From Methylovorus sp. MM2 (GTDB lineage Bacteria; Pseudomonadota; Gammaproteobacteria; Burkholderiales; Methylophilaceae), in assembly GCF_001648895.1 (NCBI RefSeq), contig NZ_LXUF01000016.1:62001-126000 (forward strand): a stretch of DNA of 64,000 bases, read 5' to 3'. The notes under the pieces were generated by a model. The model was given only the letters and a program-made list of their open reading frames with translations. It was not told the DNA's origin and did not search any database. This document shows, piece by piece, positions 28,648 to 35,949 of the stretch (positions are counted from its first letter, which is position 1; each line of letters starts with the position of its first letter). Both the position numbers and the translations under genes were made by a program.

Positions 28648-29127
28648 ATGAGTAAAGGGCATAAGCTGATGGTTTTGTCAGCGTTGTTAGCCGCAGTGGT
28701 GTCTGCCATGGCCATGGCAGATGATTTGATATTCAGAGGGACGATATCGGGCGAGATGCTTGATTTTAGCGGTTTGAGTGAAGTTGAAACGCCTGCTGTG
28801 AAGCAGTTCAAGCAGACGGGTGTTAATCCCTATAACAGCAATGCTGAAATAATCCACCATGGCGAGAGTCTATTCTCGACAGCTTGCTCTGGTTGTCATG
28901 GACATTTGGCCGAAGGCAAGCTGGGGCCAGCCTTGTCGGATGATTATTGGACTTATCCAAAGAACATGACCGACAAAGGGTTGTTCGAGACTATCTTCGG
29001 TGGTGCAGAAGGCATGATGGGTCCCCAGCGTGGCCGTCTTACGCAGGACGAGATGTTGCAGATCATGAGCTGGGTACGTTCTATCTATACCGGTGATCCT
29101 GATAAAGCCAAATGGATTACCAATTAA
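28648..29127 (+). CDS. mxaG: Cytochrome cL, electron acceptor of methanol dehydrogenase
   Basis: A 159-residue periplasmic class I c-type cytochrome. Signal peptide ends MAMA-DD. The haem motif is C80-S-G-C-H84 (FSTACSGCHGHL). Met residues in the GAEGMMGPQRG stretch are candidates for the sixth haem ligand. It takes electrons from MxaF/PQQ and passes them to cytochrome cH. ATG 28648 is preferred over GTG 28645; SD AAGGGGT is close by. Confidence 0.93.
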   Translation: MSKGHKLMVLSALLAAVVSAMAMADDLIFRGTISGEMLDFSGLSEVETPAVKQFKQTGVNPYNSNAEIIHHGESLFSTACSGCHGHLAEGKLGPALSDDYWTYPKNMTDKGLFETIFGGAEGMMGPQRGRLTQDEMLQIMSWVRSIYTGDPDKAKWITN

Positions 29128-29151
29128 CAATTAATTCGATTGATTTAGATC

Positions 29152-29191
29152 CTTTTCGCGATATGCGCCTGGCCTTCGCGAAGAGATTTTT
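29152..29191 (+). terminator. Hairpin with T-run before mxaI
   Basis: CTTTTCGCG (29152-29160) pairs with CGCGAAGAG (29177-29185, one G-T pair); ATTTTTA follows. It looks like an intrinsic, possibly leaky, terminator within the cluster, 28 bases before mxaI. Confidence 0.55.
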
Positions 29192-29218
29192 AACTGCCAG
29201 GGATTCGGAGGAAATAAA

Positions 29219-29503
29219 ATGCAAAGTAAGAACTGGTTAAAGATTAGCCTGATGGGCGCCGTGGTATTCGCCTTCTCAGCGAGTGCATTCGCATATGACG
29301 GACAGAACTGTAAAGAGCCGGGCAATTGCTGGGAACCGAAACCTGGTTTCCCGGACAAAATCGCTGGATCCAAGTACGACCCTAAGCACGATGCGGTAGA
29401 AATCAGCAAGCAAGAGAAGGCTATCAATGCCATGAACGAGCGTAATGCTAAACGTGTTGCCAACCTTAAGGCCACTGGTACGTTCAAGTACGACGTGAAG
29501 TAA
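29219..29503 (+). CDS. mxaI: Methanol dehydrogenase small subunit
   Basis: A 94-residue precursor; the mature subunit is about 72 residues and wraps the large subunit. The signal peptide ends ASAFA-YD, followed by the disulfide Cys pair in DGQNCKEPGNCWEPKPGFP and a Lys-rich helix (KQEKAINAMNERNAKRV). An SD GGAGG precedes the ATG. The alpha2-beta2 enzyme needs equimolar MxaF and MxaI. XoxF enzymes have no such subunit, so its presence confirms the Ca-type system. Confidence 0.96.
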   Translation: MQSKNWLKISLMGAVVFAFSASAFAYDGQNCKEPGNCWEPKPGFPDKIAGSKYDPKHDAVEISKQEKAINAMNERNAKRVANLKATGTFKYDVK

Positions 29504-29509
29504 ATCATT

Positions 29510-29540
29510 CGGGCAACGTTCCTCTCCCTTTCGTTGCCCG
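29510..29540 (+). promoter_or_regulatory. mxaI-mxaR intergenic hairpin
   Basis: Perfect 9-bp stem CGGGCAACG / CGTTGCCCG, 13-base loop, starting 6 bases after mxaI, no long T-run. A second, shorter hairpin CGACAG-N7-CTGTCG follows at 29560-29578. Together they separate the structural genes from the assembly genes. Confidence 0.6.
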
Positions 29541-29658
29541 GATGTTTCTCCCAGTGGCGCGACAGCAAATATCTGTCGGGTTATTTCAATTCCGCCGTAT
29601 TGCAGGCTACATATTTCCCAGTATGTCCGGTAGTTGGCCAAGCTGATGGTGATACTCC

Positions 29659-30681
29659 ATGAACCAGACGAATTCCGCACTTGCTGATTGGCAGCATCGT
29701 GCATTTGCCTTTGAACAGGCCATCAACCATGTGACCCTAGGTCAGGAACATCCAGTCAGGCAGTTACTTGTCGCTTTGTTCGCCCGAGGACATGTGTTGC
29801 TTGAAGGTGATGTAGGGGTAGGTAAGACAACATTACTGCGCGCTGCTGCCCGTGCGCTTGGCGGCGCATATCAGCGTGTAGAGGGCACGGTTGACCTGAT
29901 GCCATCTGACCTTATCTACCACACTTGGATAGATGACACCGGCCAGATGCGTATCGACCCCGGCCCGCTGTTGGCAAAAGGCGAAGACCTCTCCGTATTT
30001 TTTTTCAATGAGATTAACCGTGCCCGCCCGCAGGTGCACTCTCTCTTGTTACGAGCGATGGCCGAACGCAGTGTCACTGCATTCAACCGTGAGTATTTCT
30101 TCCCCCATTTTCTATTATTCGCCGACCGTAACCGTGTAGAGAAAGAAGAAACCTTCGAGTTGCCCGGTGCCGCCCGTGACCGTTTCTTTATGGAGATATT
30201 GATCGAATCTCCCACGGACAATGTGTTGCGCAAACAGTTAATGTTCGATACCCGTTTTCAGGATACCGATCATTTGATCTCCAGCGTTCCTGAAGCGGTC
30301 TTGCCGTATGCTGAGCTTAATCAGGTGGCAGCGAATATACAGACTTCTATTCAGGCTAGCCCTACCTTGCAGGAATATGCTTTGCAATTATGGCAGGCGA
30401 CTGTGACGCCAGGCCAGTATGGCGTGCAATTGTCTGATATCGATATGAGCAATCTGGTGCTTGCAGGGGCGAGCCCGCGCGGTATGGGTATGTTGATGCG
30501 CGGTGCGCGCGTGGTTGCATGGCTGGCCGGCCGCGATTACCTGTTGCCGGAAGATATCCGTGCTGTGTTTTACGAAATCGTCGCACATCGGGTCTTCTTC
30601 CAGCCGGTATATGAGCTGAATCGGGACGTTGTCGCGCCTGCGTTGATGGCCCAGATACTGAATCAGGTAGCTGCACCTTGA
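29659..30681 (+). CDS. mxaR: MoxR-type AAA+ ATPase for methanol dehydrogenase activation
   Basis: 340 residues, a cytoplasmic MoxR ATPase. Walker A is GDVGVGKT at residues 50-57; Walker B with the following sensor is FFFNEINRARPQVHSLLLRAM. With the VWA proteins encoded downstream it is needed to insert calcium and activate the dehydrogenase. It starts the assembly part of the cluster, 155 bases after mxaI, and overlaps mxaS. Confidence 0.93.
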   Translation: MNQTNSALADWQHRAFAFEQAINHVTLGQEHPVRQLLVALFARGHVLLEGDVGVGKTTLLRAAARALGGAYQRVEGTVDLMPSDLIYHTWIDDTGQMRIDPGPLLAKGEDLSVFFFNEINRARPQVHSLLLRAMAERSVTAFNREYFFPHFLLFADRNRVEKEETFELPGAARDRFFMEILIESPTDNVLRKQLMFDTRFQDTDHLISSVPEAVLPYAELNQVAANIQTSIQASPTLQEYALQLWQATVTPGQYGVQLSDIDMSNLVLAGASPRGMGMLMRGARVVAWLAGRDYLLPEDIRAVFYEIVAHRVFFQPVYELNRDVVAPALMAQILNQVAAP

Positions 30682-31592
30682 CCGCAGGTAGCCTAGTGGG
30701 CCCAGATCAAATGGTGGAACGAGATAAATTGGGCCGCGCCAATGAGTTAATCCATTATCGGTTGGATTGGCGTACATCAGGCGTGCGACCCGGTGCGCAT
30801 GTGGGTCGCATGGCAGGCAATGGTGCGATATTTCGCGGGCATGGGTTATTGATCGACCATCCCGATCCAAGAAGAGTTGATCTACGGGCAACAGCGCGAG
30901 ACCCGTATCGCCGTATGTTGGTGAAAATATTCCAGCAGAATGCGGCTATTCCTGTATGGGTTATTGCCGACTGGTCCGCCTCTATGGGGTTTAGGGGCAA
31001 TATCAATAAAGCTGCACAGATTGCCGAGATCAGCGATCAGCTCGCATGGTCTACTTGGCGAATGGGTGACAGGCTAGGTTTTGTTGCATGCAATGAGCGT
31101 GTTAACCGCGACCTGTTTGTGCCCCCAAGATGCAGCCGTCGATTAGGTATGGAGATACGTCAGCGTATCGCAAGTGCTCCCCCGCCTTCTGGCAGTGCCG
31201 AGGGATTAAATCTAGCGGCGAATGCCATAGGGCGAGAGCGGGCGCTGGTATTTCTCATTTCGGATTTTCATTTTTCAGTAGCTTCACTCAAGACTATCTT
31301 GCAGTCACTTTCCCATCACGATGTCGTTCCTGTTGTCTTGTGGGATCAGGCGGAGTTCGCCGACCTGCCTGATTGGGGTCTGGGGCGCGTGCGTGATTCA
31401 GAGGGCAGCCAGGAACAACTATTGTGGTTTCGGCCGTCACTGAAGCGCGATATCGCAGCTAGTTACGAGCGACGCAGGCAAGAGCTGCGAAGTGTCTGCC
31501 AAAACTTTGGCCGTGCTCCCTTTTTTGTTACAGGGCGATTCCATGCCAGTGCGATGACGCGTTATTTTTTGGAGCCTTTGCGTTGCGATTAA
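30678..31592 (+). CDS. mxaS: MxaS, DUF58 protein for methanol dehydrogenase maturation
   Basis: About 304 residues, DUF58 family, found in operons with MoxR ATPases. A VWA-like segment PVWVIADWSASMGF has DxSxS. The TTG at 30678 overlaps the mxaR stop by 4 bases; GTG 30696 and ATG 30711 are in-frame alternatives. Needed together with MxaA, MxaC, MxaK and MxaL for calcium insertion in methylobacteria. Confidence 0.87.
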   Translation: MTAGSLVGPDQMVERDKLGRANELIHYRLDWRTSGVRPGAHVGRMAGNGAIFRGHGLLIDHPDPRRVDLRATARDPYRRMLVKIFQQNAAIPVWVIADWSASMGFRGNINKAAQIAEISDQLAWSTWRMGDRLGFVACNERVNRDLFVPPRCSRRLGMEIRQRIASAPPPSGSAEGLNLAANAIGRERALVFLISDFHFSVASLKTILQSLSHHDVVPVVLWDQAEFADLPDWGLGRVRDSEGSQEQLLWFRPSLKRDIAASYERRRQELRSVCQNFGRAPFFVTGRFHASAMTRYFLEPLRCD

Positions 31593-32470
31593 TCCCATTT
31601 ATTCGATGCCTGCTTTTGTTATCTCTTGCATGGGCGAGCATAGCGGCTGCAAGTGATGTCAAGGTAGAAAGCCATCTACGGCCAGGTGGATATTTCGTCG
31701 GCGATGTCATCAATGAATCCATCATGATCCAAGGGCCTGCAGGCGCTGTGCTGGCGGAAGACTCACTGCCGCGCTCAGGGGAAGGTCAATGGGTCGAGTT
31801 ACGCGACATGAAAGTCGTCTCCGCAAATCCAGAGCAAGGGCATTACACCTTACGGTTGACCTGGCAGATATTCAAGGCAGTGAGGGAGACGCGAAATATT
31901 GCCATCCCGGGGTTCTCAGCCACCATGCACCTTGGTAAGGAGGCATTGTCAGTCAACGTGCATGAACGGCAAGTCATGGTATCTCAATTGCTGCCTATTA
32001 TGCTTGACCCAATAGCAGCGACTTTACAGGCAGATGCGTTACCGCCAAAGATATCTTTAGTCGTGATGCTACGCGCGATGTCATTTGCTATTCCCATTTT
32101 TATCATCACTTCACTGTGGCTGTTGTGGCGATACGATATGCGGCCTTTTAGATGGTTGCGAGGCGGTCCATTCACACAAGCTTGCCGCCTGCTTACCCGA
32201 ATTCGTAGCCGCAAGATTGAAAACGCTGAGGCCTTTGCCATTGCCCATCATGCATTGAACGCTTCCGCAGGCGGTGCTGTGTTTGCTGGCGATATTGGCA
32301 AACTATTGCAGTCGAAACCTGCGCTGGCTGTCATGAAAGATGAGATCGCCGAGTTTTACCGACAATCCAACCTGTTATTTTTCGCATCAGATCAAGTCAC
32401 TTGGGATGTAACCATGGTTAGAAAGTTCTGCCTTAAAGGGCGTGCGATCGAGAGAGGGCGAAAACCATGA
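31583..32470 (+). CDS. mxaA: MxaA, methanol dehydrogenase maturation factor
   Basis: 295 residues. Signal peptide LLLLSLAWASIAAAS, a periplasmic beta-rich domain (KVESHLRPGGYFVGDVINES), and one membrane helix at about residues 155-175 (FAIPIFIITSLWLLWRY), then a cytoplasmic tail. Needed for calcium insertion in known mxa systems. Start TTG 31583 with GGAGCC upstream; overlaps mxaS by 10 bases and mxaC by 4. Confidence 0.85.
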   Translation: MRLIPFIRCLLLLSLAWASIAAASDVKVESHLRPGGYFVGDVINESIMIQGPAGAVLAEDSLPRSGEGQWVELRDMKVVSANPEQGHYTLRLTWQIFKAVRETRNIAIPGFSATMHLGKEALSVNVHERQVMVSQLLPIMLDPIAATLQADALPPKISLVVMLRAMSFAIPIFIITSLWLLWRYDMRPFRWLRGGPFTQACRLLTRIRSRKIENAEAFAIAHHALNASAGGAVFAGDIGKLLQSKPALAVMKDEIAEFYRQSNLLFFASDQVTWDVTMVRKFCLKGRAIERGRKP

Positions 32471-33477
32471 ATGCAGATGCTTTCAACGCTATAGGGTTCG
32501 ATTCACCCATGGTGCTTTGGATATTGTCACTGCTGCTGGTGCCATTCTTTTTGCACGGGCAGCGCCTGTTCGATTATCCGGCCATAATCCTTCTGCCCGT
32601 TGACTGCACATCAAGATGGATCGAGCGTACCCTCAAGTTACTGGGCATCATCATGATCTTGGGGTTGGTCATGGGCATGGCGGGGCTGCATTTGAAGCAG
32701 TCTGAGATAGAGCGTATCGGGCATGGCGCCCATATCATGATGGTGCTTGATCGAAGCGCCAGTATGAATGACGACTTTGCCGGGCGTTACATCAGCAAGC
32801 CTGCGGATCAGTCACTTTCTAAGAGTGCTGTCGCACGCGATGTGATCGCGCAGTTTATTGAGAGTCGCAAGCAGGATCTGGTCGGGCTCATCACATTCAG
32901 CACCTCCCCTGTGTTTGTCGTGCCGCTAACACATGACCAAGAGGCGCTGAAGTCGGCGCTGGCTAGTGCTGATGTAAAAGGCATGGGGTTCACGGCGGTC
33001 GCACGTGGTTTGGGTATGGCGCTTGATTACTTTAAGGGTAAGCCCGTCACCGGTGCACGATTGATACTACTTGTGTCTGATGGCGGTGCCCACATCGACA
33101 GCCAGACCCAAGACCAGATCAGGACATGGTTTGCACGTGAACATGCCGCCTTGGCTTGGATATACATACGCGGGGTGAATTCCCCCAGTATTTTTATCAA
33201 ACCGGAAGATGGTGACGATTCAGCCAGTGCGCCCGAGTATTTTCTGCATGAGTATTTCAAGACATTGAATGTTCCCTACCAAGCCTATGAAGCTGAGAAC
33301 CCCACAGCACTCAAGGCCGCGATGGAGGATGTTGGTCGCATGCATAACCTGCCTTCCCATTATTTTGAAAAACAACCGCGACGCGACCTAGCAGGGTGGG
33401 GTTATGCCATAGCACTTATGGCACTTGGGCTACTGATCACGGCTAAGCGAATGGAGATCAACACATGGCACGCATGA
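32467..33477 (+). CDS. mxaC: MxaC, von Willebrand A domain membrane protein
   Basis: 336 residues. Two N-terminal membrane helices and a C-terminal helix (ALMALGLLI) flank a VWA domain with the metal-ion site DRSAS (MVLDRSASMNDD). The metal site may bind divalent cations and so relate to calcium supply. Starts in an ATGA overlap with mxaA and overlaps mxaK by 13 bases. Confidence 0.88.
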   Translation: MNADAFNAIGFDSPMVLWILSLLLVPFFLHGQRLFDYPAIILLPVDCTSRWIERTLKLLGIIMILGLVMGMAGLHLKQSEIERIGHGAHIMMVLDRSASMNDDFAGRYISKPADQSLSKSAVARDVIAQFIESRKQDLVGLITFSTSPVFVVPLTHDQEALKSALASADVKGMGFTAVARGLGMALDYFKGKPVTGARLILLVSDGGAHIDSQTQDQIRTWFAREHAALAWIYIRGVNSPSIFIKPEDGDDSASAPEYFLHEYFKTLNVPYQAYEAENPTALKAAMEDVGRMHNLPSHYFEKQPRRDLAGWGYAIALMALGLLITAKRMEINTWHA

Positions 33478-34049
33478 TCTTTTGGCGGGATATTCTGGCT
33501 TGGGCCATATTGACGGTCACCTCTATTGTTATTCTAGGGTGCGGGTGGTACTGGTATCAGGCATCCCAGATTAATCAGGCATTGAGCGACCCTCATCAAG
33601 TTGTCACTAACCAATCGATCATGAATGCGCCTGAAATCAGGTTTCTCACAGCACAGCAGGCGGCTAATAAAGAAGATACGACCAAAGCACTCAGCCTTTA
33701 TGGTGAATTGGATCGCGATGTCCCCCGCGAAATATCAGCATTAGCCAAGTACAACATGGGCAATATCTATCTCCAGACAGCGCTGACAGCATTGCGCGAA
33801 GAAGGAGCGCTTGCCTATAACGAAGCCTCACCCCTGCTTGCAATGGCAAAAGAAAGCTACCGGCAATCCTTGAGATTGGCACCCGAATACTGGAATGCGC
33901 GCCACAACATGGAATTGGCGCAAAGAGCCAGCCCTGACCTGACACCGGGGATACGTAACGAGCAGGAGCAGGATGAGACGGAAGAACTCAAAACTTCCAC
34001 GGAACGTGCATGGCCGACTATCCCCGGTTTTCCCAAAGGCATGCCGTGA
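33465..34049 (+). CDS. mxaK: MxaK, TPR-like methanol dehydrogenase maturation protein
   Basis: 194 residues. An N-terminal membrane helix (AWAILTVTSIVILGCGWYW) anchors a TPR-like domain (QAANKEDTTKALSLYGELDRD, ALAKYNMGNIYLQ, ARHNMELAQRA), which probably binds partner proteins. It sits between mxaC and mxaL, overlapping both genes. Confidence 0.85.
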   Translation: MARMIFWRDILAWAILTVTSIVILGCGWYWYQASQINQALSDPHQVVTNQSIMNAPEIRFLTAQQAANKEDTTKALSLYGELDRDVPREISALAKYNMGNIYLQTALTALREEGALAYNEASPLLAMAKESYRQSLRLAPEYWNARHNMELAQRASPDLTPGIRNEQEQDETEELKTSTERAWPTIPGFPKGMP

Positions 34050-35134
34050 AGAAATGGAGGTTGGTACGCTGGGTACACCCGCTATGGGAACATCATCCGG
34101 CACTTTTTCTATTAATGGCTGCAGCCATTATGTTGCTGCCTGTATTTTTACATCCATCAATACCCATGCCACGCAAGGTCTATTCTGTTGTGTTTGTGGT
34201 CGATATTACCCAGAGCATGAATGTGCGGGATGCAGGGGCTGCCGGTCGGTCTCGCCTTGAGTTTTCACGGGCAGCAGTCAGGGATGCATTAAGTAGTCTG
34301 CCTTGCGGCTCAAATGCCAGCATTGGCTTATTTACTGAACGTGATGTCTTGATGTTGTTCAAGCCGCTTGAGGTGTGCGCACACTTTGCTGTGCTCGATG
34401 AAGCAGCCGAAAATCTTGACTGGCGTATGGCATGGGCGGCAGATTCGTTTATCGCTCACGGGGTATTTCGGGGTATTGAAGAAGCAAAAAGAATCGGTGC
34501 CAGCACCTTGGTGTTTTTTACCGATGGCCATCAGGCACCGCCAGCAAATCCTAAATATATGCCCGAATTCGATGGTAAGCCCGGCGAGATAGGCGGGCTC
34601 GTCGTAGGTGTAGGAGATGTCATCCCGCAAGAGATACCGCACCTGGATGAGCACGACACCATCACCGGATACTGGACAGAGGACGAAGTCATGCAATTTG
34701 CGACATTCGGCATGGCAGATGTTATGTCGGTGCTGGAGATGGAAGGCTACCACGGGCGTAATGCACCGCATGGTGCTGATCCGGGACATGGCAATCACGA
34801 GAATCTATCTGCCTTGAATGAAGATGGCTTGCAAAAGCTAGCCAAAGTCACAGGTTTGACTTATATGCATCTTGAGCAGACAAAAAAACTGCCCCCAGCA
34901 CTTAAGCAATCTGCTGTAGAACGTAAATGGGTGGCGACAGATATACGACCTGTCTTTGGCATGGCATCCCTGTTGTTATTCATCGCGTCGTTCTTTATGG
35001 TCGAACGACCTAGCCTATTTAGGGAAATATTCAATGCGCACCGCCTCGTGCGTAATGTATTTCCTAATCAACGATTTTCAGTATTCCATTTTATCCAAGT
35101 AATTTTATCCAAGTACAAGAAAGGTACGTCATGA
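34046..35134 (+). CDS. mxaL: MxaL, von Willebrand A domain membrane protein
   Basis: About 362 residues. N-terminal helix (FLLMAAAIMLLPVFL), a VWA domain with DITQSMNV as the metal site (DxTxS), and a C-terminal helix (ASLLLFIASFFMV). The GTG at 34046 makes a GTGA overlap with the mxaK stop and has AAAGG 6 bases before it, so I prefer it to ATG 34010, which lies 36 bases into mxaK. A second VWA protein next to MxaC is typical of mxa clusters. Confidence 0.86.
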   Translation: MKKWRLVRWVHPLWEHHPALFLLMAAAIMLLPVFLHPSIPMPRKVYSVVFVVDITQSMNVRDAGAAGRSRLEFSRAAVRDALSSLPCGSNASIGLFTERDVLMLFKPLEVCAHFAVLDEAAENLDWRMAWAADSFIAHGVFRGIEEAKRIGASTLVFFTDGHQAPPANPKYMPEFDGKPGEIGGLVVGVGDVIPQEIPHLDEHDTITGYWTEDEVMQFATFGMADVMSVLEMEGYHGRNAPHGADPGHGNHENLSALNEDGLQKLAKVTGLTYMHLEQTKKLPPALKQSAVERKWVATDIRPVFGMASLLLFIASFFMVERPSLFREIFNAHRLVRNVFPNQRFSVFHFIQVILSKYKKGTS

Positions 35135-35655
35135 AGAAAATCCTATCGTTAATCGCTATGTTGCCGCTGGTCTGTTTTGCACACGGCCCGACACCGCAAA
35201 AGGCTGAAGAAAGTATCGTGATCGATGCTCCCTTGGCCAAGGTTTGGGCGGTAGCGAGTGACTTTGGCGCTATTGCAAACTGGCACCCGGCATTGCAAAA
35301 ATCGACCGGTGAAGGTGGTCATGCGTCTGGCGCATCTCGCACGATGAATTTTAAAAGTGGTGGCGTATTGAAAGACGAGCTGGATGATTACTCAGAATCT
35401 GAAACGCGCTATGCTTACCGCATGGGGCGAGATGTCGATATTACTGCCTTGCCAGTAAGCTCCTTGAATGGTCGCTTTGAGTTGACCGCGAATGCTGAGG
35501 GCAAAACAGTCGTCACTTGGAAGGCACGTTTCTATCGCGCATTTACTGGCAATGAACCACCTGCGGGGCAGGATGACGAATCTGCGGTAACCGGTGTGAC
35601 AGCGTTCTTTCAAACAGGCTTAGCTGGTTTAAAGGCGAAAGTTGAAGCTAAATAG
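35131..35655 (+). CDS. mxaD: MxaD, periplasmic SRPBCC protein
   Basis: 174 residues, a START/SRPBCC-fold protein with signal peptide (MKKILSLIAMLPLVCFAHG). In methylobacteria MxaD stimulates the interaction of methanol dehydrogenase with cytochrome cL. It overlaps mxaL by 4 bases (ATGA) and is the last gene of the cluster here: no mxaE or mxaH follows, unlike in several related clusters. Confidence 0.86.
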   Translation: MKKILSLIAMLPLVCFAHGPTPQKAEESIVIDAPLAKVWAVASDFGAIANWHPALQKSTGEGGHASGASRTMNFKSGGVLKDELDDYSESETRYAYRMGRDVDITALPVSSLNGRFELTANAEGKTVVTWKARFYRAFTGNEPPAGQDDESAVTGVTAFFQTGLAGLKAKVEAK

Positions 35656-35693
35656 AGACTGATGGCGGTGAATATCGCTTATAAAATCAATTC

Positions 35694-35706
35694 GGGAATT
35701 ATTCCC
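35694..35706. promoter_or_regulatory. Palindrome GGGAATTATTCCC after mxaD
   Basis: Exact GGGAA-TTA-TTCCC palindrome, 39 bases after mxaD and about 245 before the third kinase. Another TTTCGGGA half-site-like string follows at 35713-35720. Proposed operator. Confidence 0.45.
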
Positions 35707-35848
35707 ATACTATTTCGGGAGGTAAGGCGTAGGGCGTAAATGTTCAAACCGCTTATAGTGTGTTCCATGCAAGCTGTTATGTGTAACTGATCTGGAAATT
35801 CAGGTTATAGCTCATCTACCGTGTTCATGCATACTCCATAGATATCTC

Positions 35849-35878
35849 AACCAGGCACTTTGTGTCTGGTTTTTTTTT
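35849..35878 (+). terminator. Strong intrinsic terminator between mxaD and the third kinase
   Basis: 10-bp stem AACCAGGCAC / GTGTCTGGTT (one G-T pair) with a TTT loop, followed by seven T. It ends the mxa transcript or a short transcript starting in this spacer. Confidence 0.9.
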
Positions 35879-35949
35879 GCCTTTTAGGTCTATCATAATG
35901 GCATGTGTTGTTATGTCATGTTTGCCAGATAATAAAGAGGCCTTATCCA

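Larger units (their letters stand above)
35656..35949. promoter_or_regulatory. mxaD-kinase spacer with palindrome and terminator
   Basis: 294 bases without a gene. They hold the exact palindrome at 35694-35706, a possible -10 TATAGT near 35752, and the terminator 35849-35878. A short non-coding transcript between palindrome and terminator is conceivable. The SD for the third kinase (AAAGAGG, 35934-35940) ends the spacer. Confidence 0.4.
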
